Origin: Lysinibacillus sphaericus
GTDB lineage: Bacteria; Bacillota; Bacilli; Bacillales_A; Planococcaceae
Length of the DNA stretch: 38,607 nt
Direction of reading: 5' to 3'
Assembly (NCBI RefSeq): GCF_006864135.1
Contig: NZ_SADV01000034.1
Span: 1 to 38,607 of the forward strand
Below are positions 26,421 to 34,374 of the stretch, in pieces. Below the pieces are notes generated by a model. It was not told where the DNA came from, ran no database searches, and worked only from the letters and a program-made list of their open reading frames with translations. How positions within the stretch are numbered: position 1 is the stretch's first letter; the number at the start of each line of letters is the position of its first letter. Made by a program: the position numbers and the translations under genes.

Positions 26421-27302
26421 TTACTTTTCTTCGTAAAAATCGAATACAAATTGTTGAAATTGCCTTGCTGAAGGTGGAAGATATCGATTTTCAATCCAAG
26501 CCATACCTATTATCCGTTCACAAACCATATCCTCTACACGAATTTTAGCTAATTTATTCGGATTCAAGTCTTCATCCACAGGTAGCAACGAGACGCCAAG
26601 CCCAGCACCTACAAAACCAGCAACTGTTGATACCTCATCACCTTCAAAAGTAATCTTCGGTTTGATACCTGCAGCATTTAATAATTTATCAGCTGTACGG
26701 CGCATTGCGTAACCCTTTTTCATCAGAACAAAATTCTCATGTTCAAGTTCCTTCATTTTAATGCTTGTCCGGTTAGCGAAGGGATGGTCGATCGGCACCA
26801 TAATAAAAAGCTCATCACGCCACAGCTCCTTCCAGCAAACAGGCGGCTCCGTGTCAATCGATGCAAGTAAACAAAGGTCTAACTCTCCCGCGAGTAATTG
26901 CTTAAGCTGGGAATGTGAGTAATTTTGTGTAAAGTGAAAGCGTATATGCGGATGGTTCTGACGGAAAGCGCGAATCAAATCAGGTACGATGCTAGTCCCT
27001 AGTGTATGTAAAAAACCGAGTGATACATCTCCTAGTTCTGGATTATTGAGCTCCTGTAATTCTAGAACGGCTTTTTCATATTCCTTACGCATGCGTTGGA
27101 CACGATACAAAAAAAGCTCGCCATATCGGTTGAGCATAATCGAACGTCCTTGACGGTCGAACAAGGGTACTCCTAATTCCTCTTCAAGCTTTGAAATCGA
27201 ACGACTTAATGCTGGTTGAGAGATCGCTAATGTTTCAGCTGCACGAGTCATATGCTCAAGCTTTGCTACTGTGACAAAGTATTCTAATTGTTGCCATTCC
27301 AT
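26421..27302 (-). CDS. LysR-family transcriptional regulator
   Basis: A 293-residue regulator of usual LysR length. The N-terminal winged helix is clear (EYFVTVAKLEHMTRAAETLA, then ISQPALSRSISKLEEELGV, about residues 7-45). The remainder is a periplasmic-binding-protein-like effector domain (VSLGFLHTLGTSIVPDLIRAF, EGDEVSTVAGFVGAGLGVSLLP). It belongs to the GltC/YwqM-like group of Firmicutes regulators; the inducer is unknown. No gene is directly divergent: the esterase starts 440 nt away. The ATG at 27302 follows GAGGTGAAATA. Confidence 0.9.
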   Translation of the reverse strand: MEWQQLEYFVTVAKLEHMTRAAETLAISQPALSRSISKLEEELGVPLFDRQGRSIMLNRYGELFLYRVQRMRKEYEKAVLELQELNNPELGDVSLGFLHTLGTSIVPDLIRAFRQNHPHIRFHFTQNYSHSQLKQLLAGELDLCLLASIDTEPPVCWKELWRDELFIMVPIDHPFANRTSIKMKELEHENFVLMKKGYAMRRTADKLLNAAGIKPKITFEGDEVSTVAGFVGAGLGVSLLPVDEDLNPNKLAKIRVEDMVCERIIGMAWIENRYLPPSARQFQQFVFDFYEEK

Positions 27303-27662
27303 TATTTCACCTCTATTCTCGTTATTTTTGAGTTAACAGCATTATAACGGTAAAAGAGTAGGAAGTATAGGCACATAAAGTGAAACTTTAATGAGTGGGA
27401 TTTTTCCCACTCATTATTAATCTTCACTAATCGGGCTTTTATGGGCAGTTCATCCCTCACCTAATTTCTTTGAATTCACAGAATTTTGACTTCGTTTTTG
27501 ATACAGATAAATTATTGCCCGTTAATGCTGGAAAAAAAGATTTTAAAAACTTTGCACTTAAAAATGAAATGTGAAAAAAAAAGTAACAAAAAGCGTTATA
27601 TAACAGTCATTAACCTCACATCGTTAATGCATGAAACACATTAATATGATAAAAACTATAAA
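27303..27662. other. Intergenic region between lysR-like gene and esterase
   Basis: Contains one strong palindrome, AATGAGTGGGA / TCCCACTCATT (27390-27415), without a T-run after it, which could be a regulator site or stem-loop. The rest is AT-rich with no gene. Confidence 0.45.
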
Positions 27663-27692
27663 TTGTACATTATGAATAAAGGGTGTTAAGAT
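27663..27692 (+). promoter_or_regulatory. SigA-type promoter for the esterase gene
   Basis: TTGTAC, an 18-nt spacer, and TAAGAT, leaving a leader of about 45 nt before the ATG at 27743. Confidence 0.5.
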
Positions 27693-27742
27693 AGACACAT
27701 AAATTACACAATTACAAATTTCCGTGAAGGGGATACTATAAA

Positions 27743-28495
27743 ATGAATTTAACTAAGCCACAACCTCTAACTATTGAGGGAGGCAAAAAAGCCGTACTAT
27801 TATTGCATGGATTCACTGGTAGCACAAAAGATGTGAAAAAGCTAGGAGAATTTTTATCAAAACGTGGTTATACGGTTCATGCACCGATTTATAGTGGGCA
27901 TGGTGTAGAACCAGAAGCGTTACTTGAAACAAGACCAGAAGACTGGTGGAACGATGTTGTGGAAGGTTATAACTTCTTAAAAAGTAAAGGCTATGAGGAA
28001 ATTGCTGTAGCAGGGATTTCACTTGGCGGTGTATTTTCTTTAAAAGTAGCGGAGACGTTTCCAGTTAAAGCAGTTGTTGCAATGTGTGCACCTATAACAC
28101 GCGACAATTCTAAAGGTTTATTTACTCGACTTTATCATTACGCTCGTTTATATAAACATTTTGAAAATAAATCAAAAGATCAAATTATTTCTGAATTACA
28201 TGAACTACGTATTACACCAAAGGATTCATTAGACGGTGTTACACGTTTAACTACAGAAACACGCGATGAATTATCTACAATTAAAGCACCTACATTAATA
28301 CTGCAAGGTTCATTAGATGATGATCTTTATCAAGAAAGTGCACCATTCATTTTAGACACTGTAGAAACTGATGATAAAGAGATTATTTGGTATGAAAATT
28401 CTGGTCATATTATTACATTAGATAAAGAACGTGAAAAAGTGTATGAGGACGTATACAAGTTTTTAGATCACATAGATTGGTCTGTAGCAAACTAA
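27743..28495 (+). CDS. est: Carboxylesterase, Est30-like
   Basis: A 250-residue alpha/beta hydrolase close in length and motif spacing to the 30-kDa Bacillus/Geobacillus carboxylesterase. The oxyanion motif HGFTGS is at 22-27, the nucleophile Ser93 in GISLGG, the acid Asp192 in GSLDDDLY, and His222 in NSGHIITLD. It hydrolyses short- to medium-chain carboxylic esters in the cytoplasm; the natural substrate is unclear. In many Firmicutes est sits between secG and rnr; here it stands alone. Start ATG follows GAAGGGGATACTATAAA. Confidence 0.9.
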   Translation: MNLTKPQPLTIEGGKKAVLLLHGFTGSTKDVKKLGEFLSKRGYTVHAPIYSGHGVEPEALLETRPEDWWNDVVEGYNFLKSKGYEEIAVAGISLGGVFSLKVAETFPVKAVVAMCAPITRDNSKGLFTRLYHYARLYKHFENKSKDQIISELHELRITPKDSLDGVTRLTTETRDELSTIKAPTLILQGSLDDDLYQESAPFILDTVETDDKEIIWYENSGHIITLDKEREKVYEDVYKFLDHIDWSVAN

Positions 28496-28525
28496 GGAGC
28501 TGTCAGCAGACAGCTCTTTTAGTTT
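28496..28525 (+). terminator. Terminator of the esterase gene
   Basis: GGAGCTGTC pairs with GACAGCTC around AGCA, followed by TTTTAGTTTT. Confidence 0.85.
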
Positions 28526-28539
28526 TCTCTATTTACCCC

Positions 28540-28610
28540 CCGAAAGAAGTTCTCACTTCCAAACGCGAAGGTGTGTGACAGCACCAGTGAAAGTGGGAGA
28601 TGAATTTCGG
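28540..28610. repeat. Structured 71-nt stem-loop element
   Basis: CCGAAA (28540-28545) pairs with TTTCGG (28605-28610), TCTCACTT with AAGTGGGAGA imperfectly, and an inner GGTG...CACC hairpin (28571-28584) caps it. It is GC-richer than its surroundings. The fold recalls the end of an IS200/IS605-type element, but no transposase is near; it may be an insertion-sequence scar or a structured RNA. Confidence 0.4.
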
Positions 28611-28646
28611 TTAGGTGTAGTCTAGTTTAAAAAGAAAAAACAACTA

Positions 28647-28676
28647 TTGTTTTTTAAATAAATGCTATGTTAATAT
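28647..28676 (+). promoter_or_regulatory. SigA-type promoter for brnQ
   Basis: TTGTTT, an 18-nt spacer, and TAATAT, about 75 nt before the start codon at 28751. Confidence 0.5.
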
Positions 28677-28750
28677 AGTGGAATTGTAATGAAAAATCTC
28701 TTCATATAAATTGTTTGCAATGGTTAAATACATCTAAGGAGTACATCAAA

Positions 28751-30097
28751 ATGCAACAGAAAATACCTTTTTCAACATATGCAGTCATTGGTACAATGCT
28801 GTTCGGACTGTATTTTGGAGCAGGGAATCTTATTTTTCCAATTCAGCTTGGACAATTAGCAGGGACCAACTTTTGGTTTGGCTTAATTGGATTTTTAGTA
28901 ACAGCTATCGGTTTACCGTTTCTAGGTATTTTAGCTATCGGTTTATCAGGTAGTGACGGTTTGCGTGACTTAGCGAGCCGTGTCCACCCGTTATTCGGTG
29001 TCATCTTTTCGTTAGCTCTCTATTTAACGATCGGTCCTTTTTTTGCGATTCCACGTACAGCGACAGTTCCGTTTGTTGTTGGCTTTGAACCGTATATACA
29101 AGCGGAGCACACAACACTTTTACTTGCTTTATTTAGTTTCGTATTTTTTGCCATCGTTTTTTATTTCTCATTGAATCCAGCGAAAATTATGGATTATATC
29201 GGAAAATATTTAACACCAGCATTTTTGATTGTGTTATTTATTTTAATTATTATTAGTATTGTAAAACCGATGGGCCATTTCCAGCAGCCAATCGGAGATT
29301 ATATTGATTCGGCATTTATGACAGGCTTTAAAGAAGGCTATAACACAATGGATGCTTTAGCCTCATTAGCTTTTGGTATTGTTGTAATTAACGCGATTAA
29401 AAGCGCAGGAATATCAGATAGAAAGGAAATTGCTAAAGCAACGTGGAAATCTGGTATTTTCGCCATGGCATTAATGACGTTAATATACGGTTTAATAACG
29501 TATATGGGGGCATCGAGTATTGATGCTGTTGGTACATTTGATAACGGTGGCTTAATATTTGCCGCAGTGGCAGATCACTATTTTGGATCATACGGGGCTA
29601 TTTTATTAGCAGTTATAATTGTCCTTGCTTGTTTAAAGACAAGTATTGGCTTAATCACATCTTGTAGTGAGTTTTTCCACGAAGTGTTCCCGAAATTAAG
29701 CTATAAATGGTTTGTTTTTTTATTGTGCGTTGTGTCATTTACAATCGCCAACTTCGGATTAACGAATATTATTAAGTTTGCCATTCCAGTGCTGATGTTC
29801 TTATACCCGCTAGCAATTGTCTTAATTGTCCTTGCATTATGCTCATCACTATTTAAAAATAAACAAACGGTATATGCGATTGCTATGATTTTTACAATTT
29901 TTATTAGTGTAATTGATGGTTATAAAGCGTTAGTGGGTAGTATTCCTGCAGCGAAATTGGGTATTTTTGATGCGATTGAAAAAGCTTATTCCAACTTATT
30001 ACCTTTTTACGACATGGGCTTAGGATGGATATTACCAGCGTTAATTGGTGCTTTTATAGGATGCTTATTCCCAGCAAGAAGAGCGGAAAAAATTTAA
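28751..30097 (+). CDS. brnQ: Branched-chain amino acid:cation symporter
   Basis: A 448-residue membrane protein of the LIVCS family, about twelve helices, importing leucine, isoleucine and valine with Na+ or H+. Family signatures are GTMLFGLYFGAGNLIFPIQL (about residues 13-32), IGPFFAIPRTATVPF, MDALASLAFGIVVINAI and LACLKTSIGLITSCSEFF. The open frame extends to 28715, but AAGGAG at 28737-28742 fixes the ATG at 28751. No T-box or leucine-rich leader is visible before it. It is the last clearly chromosomal-core gene before the cassette region. Confidence 0.92.
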   Translation: MQQKIPFSTYAVIGTMLFGLYFGAGNLIFPIQLGQLAGTNFWFGLIGFLVTAIGLPFLGILAIGLSGSDGLRDLASRVHPLFGVIFSLALYLTIGPFFAIPRTATVPFVVGFEPYIQAEHTTLLLALFSFVFFAIVFYFSLNPAKIMDYIGKYLTPAFLIVLFILIIISIVKPMGHFQQPIGDYIDSAFMTGFKEGYNTMDALASLAFGIVVINAIKSAGISDRKEIAKATWKSGIFAMALMTLIYGLITYMGASSIDAVGTFDNGGLIFAAVADHYFGSYGAILLAVIIVLACLKTSIGLITSCSEFFHEVFPKLSYKWFVFLLCVVSFTIANFGLTNIIKFAIPVLMFLYPLAIVLIVLALCSSLFKNKQTVYAIAMIFTIFISVIDGYKALVGSIPAAKLGIFDAIEKAYSNLLPFYDMGLGWILPALIGAFIGCLFPARRAEKI

Positions 30098-30214
30098 ATA
30101 AAAATGATCAAAAGCACGCACAATGGATTTTTTTATTAAAAGTCAAGTTATTAGCTGAAACTATTTTAAATAGTGAATTCTTATTTAATGTCACACATTA
30201 TATGTATAGAAATT

Positions 30215-30263
30215 AAAAGGATAGAAGAGCTTAAATAAATTCGCTCTATCTATCCTTTTTTTA
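30215..30263 (+). terminator. Terminator downstream of brnQ
   Basis: AAAAGGATAGAAGAGC pairs with GCTCTATCTATCCTTTT (two unpaired bases), with T-rich sequence following. It is 120 nt after the brnQ stop and marks the end of the conventional part of the window. Nothing else is seen between 30098 and 30418. Confidence 0.7.
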
Positions 30264-30418
30264 TCACAGATAACCCTATTTACTACAACAATTAAATCAA
30301 TCTAATGTTGCAGTAATTTAAACGGAGCTCATATCAATTTTTAATTGTATATTAAAGCCTATTTCTTAAACTTCTAAGTAATAAAAGATATAGGTTGTTT
30401 TCTAAAAGATTGTTGCTA

Positions 30419-30445
30419 TTCAACTAACGGTGCAGGTTAGTTGAA
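30419..30445 (+). repeat. Cassette-site palindrome 1
   Basis: A perfect 10-bp inverted repeat: TTCAACTAAC, centre GGTGCAG, GTTAGTTGAA. It is the best-preserved copy and the left-most member of the array. The 115 nt between it and site 2 hold no gene, so this segment is an empty unit. Confidence 0.85.
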
Positions 30446-30560
30446 AGAGGAAAAAATTACATGTAAAAACTAAGGCAATACAATGTTAAGATTTGATAGG
30501 TAAAGTATTCTATGGAATGAAATTGGAACGGTGGCGTTTCTCCAACAAGTGAGGACGCTT

Positions 30561-30587
30561 TTTTACTAACGGTTCAGGTTAGTTGAA
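30561..30587 (+). repeat. Cassette-site palindrome 2
   Basis: ACTAAC, GGTTCAG, GTTAGTTGAA; the left arm is eroded to TTTT. A terminator-like hairpin (GCGT...ACGC plus T-run, 30533-30564) directly precedes it, as at sites 5 and 7. Confidence 0.8.
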
Positions 30588-30660
30588 GAAGGAAATACAA
30601 ATAAATTATAGAACATCAAGAATGTATTAATATTAAGGAATCGTGAAAGGTTGAATAAAA

Positions 30661-31083
30661 TTGTATAAATTAAAAATAAATAAACTTATTAATCAATATG
30701 ACCAGAGGAAGAACTTTTTTGGAAGCATAAATTATGATGAAATAGAGAAAACGGAAAAATTATTAGGGGTTACATTTCCAGAAAGTTATAAATGGTTTTT
30801 AGCTGAATATGGTGGTGGAGGAAATGGTTTTGAATTTAGTGACTGTGAAATGATGCTCTCTTATAAACAACGTTTTTCTTCAATGCCGATTGGGTTTGTT
30901 ATGATCTATTGGTGTGATGAATATGGTTATTGTTTGGATACAAGTAAGCTAAAAGATGGAGAATGTCCGATTATGAACTGGAGTCCATTTGAATCTGCCA
31001 TCTATCTTTCTAAGCCTAATTTTTATGAGTTTTTCTTAGATGAGATAGAAAATGCAATAGATAATGAATTTTGGGACGAATAA
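30661..31083 (+). CDS. SMI1/KNR4 (SUKH) family protein
   Basis: A 140-residue SUKH-superfamily protein. The core motif is visible: EKLLGVTFPESYKWFLAEYGGG (about residues 32-53), the central MIYWCDEYGYCLDTS strand region and the acidic C-terminus FYEFFLDEIENAIDNEFWDE. Many bacterial SUKH proteins are immunity proteins that neutralise toxic nucleases or deaminases, but no toxin gene is adjacent, so it may be an orphan immunity gene. Start is TTG at 30661 behind GAAAGG. It lies 73 nt after site 2 and 31 nt before site 3, the standard spacing of this array. Confidence 0.8.
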   Translation: MYKLKINKLINQYDQRKNFFGSINYDEIEKTEKLLGVTFPESYKWFLAEYGGGGNGFEFSDCEMMLSYKQRFSSMPIGFVMIYWCDEYGYCLDTSKLKDGECPIMNWSPFESAIYLSKPNFYEFFLDEIENAIDNEFWDE

Positions 31084-31114
31084 GAATGGACTATTGATGT
31101 ATCTTTCTTATTGC

Positions 31115-31136
31115 GTTAACGGGGTGCTTTAGTGAA
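31115..31136 (+). repeat. Cassette-site copy 3 (GGGTGC form)
   Basis: GTTAACGGGGTGCTTTAGTGAA, the A form of the site with a GGGTGCTTTAG centre, 31 nt after the SUKH stop codon. No matching B-form copy follows until 34274. Confidence 0.7.
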
Positions 31137-31541
31137 ATAAGGAGTACAAAAATAATCAAACTTTATTAAAAATCTAATACTAAATAAAAAAGGTTAAACT
31201 CCATTTTGATTTATATTTTTTAGAATGGAGTTTGTTTAAATTAGCTATTTAAAAAATCTGATTTCTAATCAAGCATTACTCAATAATAGAAAGGCTTAGG
31301 AGTTGTTCCTAAGCTTTTTTTGAGGTTTTAAATGAAAGAAATTTTATGAATATAGCATTGGTTTTATGTAGTCAAAAAGATTCTTTTGTTAGCGTTTGGT
31401 ATTCCGAGGGAATGAAGCAAAAGAATCTTCTTTGTATTACAAGAGGAGGTTCTGATATGCTCCCTATTAGGTAGACAGATTAAAAAATAAAATCTGTTTA
31501 TCTAAGGGGAGCAAATCAAAAGGGCTGTCTTGGTCTCTTTC
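31137..31541. other. Gene-free stretch with two hairpins and repeat copy 1
   Basis: AAACTCCATT / AATGGAGTTT (31196-31233) is a terminator-like hairpin, followed by copy 1 of the long repeat (31289-31438). A GAGGAGG box at about 31442 precedes an ATG with only five codons, again a start without a gene. AACAGATT/AATCTGT near 31479-31502 may end the minus-strand VOC gene. Confidence 0.5.
31289..31438 (+). repeat. 145-bp structured direct repeat, copy 1
   Basis: Homologous along its length to 34113-34260. It begins with the hairpin AGGCTTAGG / CCTAAGCT plus a T-run, then shares AATGAAAGAAA, TTATGAATATAGCATTGG and TTTTATGTA, and ends with an inverted repeat AAGATTCTTTTG / CAAAAGAATCTT around a loop of about 30 nt. 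Confidence 0.8.
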
Positions 31542-31916
31542 CTAATCTTTATACAAAGATAATCTCAGATAATAGCCATCAGGGTCAATAATACGAAAAT
31601 CTTTCATTCCCCAAGATTGCATTTTAAGACTTGATTCAACTGGATAATTTTTATCTAGAACACGTTGATATGTTTGTTCGATATTATCTAGTAGTATCAC
31701 TACTTCAACACCTTTTCCTTTTGGTCTTAAACCGTCTTTTTTAAAATAGTGATTTTCCTTAAGAACATTATCAGATGTTAATAATAAAGAAAAATTCTCC
31801 ATTTTAATAATAGCACTAACTTCGGTCTTATTATGAAATGTAAGACCTATAACTTCCTCAAAAAAACTAATAGACCTTTGTAAATCTTCAACGAATAATT
31901 CTAATCGAAATTCCAT
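31542..31916 (-). CDS. VOC-family (glyoxalase/bleomycin-resistance fold) protein
   Basis: A 124-residue protein with the paired beta-alpha-beta-beta-beta modules of the vicinal oxygen chelate superfamily: FRLELFVEDLQRSISFFEEVIGL at the N-terminus, and DFRIIDPDGYYLRLS at the C-terminus, where the family's late metal-ligand or ligand-binding residues lie. Functions in this group range from antibiotic sequestration to dioxygenation; none can be assigned. ATG at 31916 is preferred over the GTG at 31919 because GAAAGGGG is better spaced from it. It is in the opposite orientation to the cassette genes. Confidence 0.8.
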   Translation of the reverse strand: MEFRLELFVEDLQRSISFFEEVIGLTFHNKTEVSAIIKMENFSLLLTSDNVLKENHYFKKDGLRPKGKGVEVVILLDNIEQTYQRVLDKNYPVESSLKMQSWGMKDFRIIDPDGYYLRLSLYKD

Positions 31917-32070
31917 CACTTTTCCCCTTTCGTATTATTATGTATAGTTTATGGGATTAAAAACCAAGTACATAAAACTACTTGCTAAAACACAAATGGA
32001 AGCATATAAACAAATGACCAGGACTCGTTTATACTTGATTAGAAAAAATCAATCGTACAGAAAATGAAAT

Positions 32071-32514
32071 TTAGCTTTCTTCGACAGGGAGCAGAGGGCG
32101 ATAAAGTATAGGTGAAGAAAGTACTACAGATGTATTTAATTGTCCGAAAGGAATAAGTCGATCTACAAAAGCTTCTAAATCTTTCATCGAGGCAACTGCC
32201 GCCTTTATAAAATAACTATTTGTTCCCGTTACCCTATGACATTCTAGAATATCGGTCTCTTCTTTAATCATTTCTTCAAATCGGTGGCACTCTATTTTCA
32301 GATTTCCTATTTGAATGATCACAAGTGTACTTTTTCCAATGTTCTCAGGGGAAACGCGTGCTGTAAAACCTTGAATGACCCCATTTTCTTGTAATCGACG
32401 TAACCGTTCATTTACACTTGGGCGACTAAGATTCAACTTTTTCGATAATTGAATAATTGTTATTCTGCCATCCTCCTGAAGCAATTCTATTAATTTGCGG
32501 TCAATATCATCCAT
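32071..32514 (-). CDS. Lrp/AsnC-family regulator
   Basis: A 147-residue regulator. The HTH is DDIDRKLIELLQEDGRITII followed by QLSKKLNLSRPSVNERLRRL (residues 2-41), and the rest is an effector-binding RAM domain (TDILECHRVTGTNSYFIKAAV). AAAGGAGAGA 6 nt before the ATG at 32514 excludes the upstream in-frame start at 32541. It is divergent from the permease at 32668, separated by about 150 nt, the classic layout for an Lrp regulator that controls a neighbouring amino-acid transporter. Confidence 0.9.
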   Translation of the reverse strand: MDDIDRKLIELLQEDGRITIIQLSKKLNLSRPSVNERLRRLQENGVIQGFTARVSPENIGKSTLVIIQIGNLKIECHRFEEMIKEETDILECHRVTGTNSYFIKAAVASMKDLEAFVDRLIPFGQLNTSVVLSSPILYRPLLPVEES

Positions 32515-32667
32515 TTCTATCTCTCCTTTACGCAATTGCATGTAATTCTATTGTTATTTATGCAAATTGTAAAGTGTGGAGAGCTTAAATTATTCATTAG
32601 TTTATATAATAAGAAGAATTAACCTTCTATAATGTAATTGTACTTGGATATTAAGGAGATGATTACA

Positions 32668-33966
32668 TTGTCGCAATCATTGAAGCAAACTATTTCGGTT
32701 TCACAAGGTATTGCACTATATGTCGGAGCTGTTTTAGGATCAGGAATTTTAATATTGCCCGGCATGACAGCAGGTATAGCGGGTTCAAATGCATTAGTTT
32801 CATGGATGATCATGGTGCTTCTTAGCATTCCATTAGCTTGTACATTTGCCTTTCTTTCTATCGATTTTCCTAGTTCGGGAGGCATTTTAACTTTTGCGAA
32901 TAAAGCTTTTGGGCATTATGCAGGTGCTCTCTCTGGATGGTTTTTTTTCATTGCAGGAAGTGTTGGACAAATCATTGTTTCATTAACAGGAGGGACTTAT
33001 ATAGCATTTGCATTCAACTTGCCACATTTTTCTGCATATATCATCGCAGGCGTATTACTTATTATAGCGGTAATCGGAAACTATGTGGGACTACAAACAA
33101 GTGGAAAAGTTCAATTGAGTTTGGCTGGGCTTACTTTTTTTATTTTATTGAGTACATCAGTGCTAGCTTTTCCATTTATCGATTCCGAGAGCATAACACC
33201 GCATATCACAAACGACAGCATCATTCCCATTGGTCAATCAGCAATGCTCATTTTTTGGTCATTTTTTGGATGGGAGGCTATATCTAACCTGGCACCTGAA
33301 TTTAAAAATCCAAGAAAACAAAACATCATGCGATCGACATGGGGAGCTATTGTTATAATCGGTGTATTGTACATAGGCATTGCTTTAGCTGTGATTGGTA
33401 CAGATTCCTATTCAACAGAGGAGCAAACCGTAAATCAGGCTATGAATAATGCAGCAATAGCCCAAGTTGTGGAAAAAGTGGCAGGGGTAAATGGTGCTTG
33501 GGTAACAGCAATTCTTGCGTTTGTTATATGTTTAGGAACAAACAATGCTTTTGTTGCGAGTATGAGTCGGTTAGGTTATTCCTTATCTCATGAACGCCTG
33601 GCACCCTCATGGTTGGATAACATCAATAAAAAATATTCAACCCCTAGTCGTGCAGTTTTATTAGTGGGATCGATTGCAGTAATAGGTTTATTGTTAAGTT
33701 TTATTTTTCACATTGAATTAGACCAGCTAGTGTTTATTCCTAACTCTTTAGCGATCGCCACCTATGTTGTTGGTACAGCAGCAGGAGTTAAGTTGATTAC
33801 AAATGTTTTGGGTAAGGTGTTAGCTGCGATATCTTGTATACTATGCCTAGCGTCTTATCCTTTCATCGGCTCTTTTATCGCGATTCCAATTATTGTGGCT
33901 CTTTCATGTATCGGGTACATCACTTGGAGAGCAAAAAGAGAGAAATATCATACTAAAGAAACGTAG
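32668..33966 (+). CDS. APC-family amino-acid permease (YjeH-like)
   Basis: A 432-residue membrane protein with about twelve helices. The first helix, GIALYVGAVLGSGILILPG, carries the GSG substrate-binding motif of the APC superfamily; the later FWSFFGWEAISNLAPEFKNPRK resembles E. coli YjeH, an exporter of methionine and branched-chain amino acids. With the divergent Lrp-type regulator it is probably an amino-acid exporter under Lrp control (inference). The TTG at 32668 is chosen since AAGGAG at 32653-32658 is 9 nt away; the ATG at 32659 is too close to that box. Confidence 0.87.
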   Translation: MSQSLKQTISVSQGIALYVGAVLGSGILILPGMTAGIAGSNALVSWMIMVLLSIPLACTFAFLSIDFPSSGGILTFANKAFGHYAGALSGWFFFIAGSVGQIIVSLTGGTYIAFAFNLPHFSAYIIAGVLLIIAVIGNYVGLQTSGKVQLSLAGLTFFILLSTSVLAFPFIDSESITPHITNDSIIPIGQSAMLIFWSFFGWEAISNLAPEFKNPRKQNIMRSTWGAIVIIGVLYIGIALAVIGTDSYSTEEQTVNQAMNNAAIAQVVEKVAGVNGAWVTAILAFVICLGTNNAFVASMSRLGYSLSHERLAPSWLDNINKKYSTPSRAVLLVGSIAVIGLLLSFIFHIELDQLVFIPNSLAIATYVVGTAAGVKLITNVLGKVLAAISCILCLASYPFIGSFIAIPIIVALSCIGYITWRAKREKYHTKET

Positions 33967-34112
33967 TCAGTTCTTTCTTCAGTCTCTCTAATATAGGGAT
34001 AGTTCTATTGTTCCTTATTCTAAAGCTACATCGATAGATTGGAATAAAAATTGATAACTACTTTATCATCTTTTGACGATTTTAAATTAATCGTTACACA
34101 ATCATAAAAGAT
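33967..34112. other. Intergenic stretch after the permease gene
   Basis: About 145 AT-rich bases with no gene or clear hairpin; the probable terminator of the permease lies in repeat copy 2, just downstream. Confidence 0.4.
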
Positions 34113-34260
34113 TGAAAGGCTTAGGCGTTATTCCTAAGCCTTTTTGGAGGTTTTCAATGAAAGAAAAGTTATGAATATAGCATTGGTTTTATGTATTCAA
34201 AAAGGTTCCTTTGTTGGCGTTCAGTACTCCAAATATAGGAAACAAAGAATCTTTTTAAGT
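34113..34260 (+). repeat. 145-bp structured direct repeat, copy 2
   Basis: Same organisation as 31289-31438: hairpin AGGCTTAGG / CCTAAGCC plus TTTTT (34115-34146, probably the permease terminator), AATGAAAGAAA, TTATGAATATAGCATTGG, and the closing inverted repeat AGGTTCCTTTGTT / AACAAAGAATCTTT. It abuts cassette site 4. Confidence 0.8.
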
Positions 34261-34273
34261 TGTTTAATTCTTA

Positions 34274-34300
34274 TTGAACTAACGGTGCAGATTAGTTGAA
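34274..34300 (+). repeat. Cassette-site palindrome 4
   Basis: TTGAACTAAC, GGTGCAG, ATTAGTTGAA. The cupin start codon lies 74 nt further on. Confidence 0.85.
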
Positions 34301-34374
34301 GAAGAAAAAGGAATTTTAGTTCTATTGTCGAATTTAGTCATTAAAGAGAATTAGATTAGGTAAGGAGAATGAGA

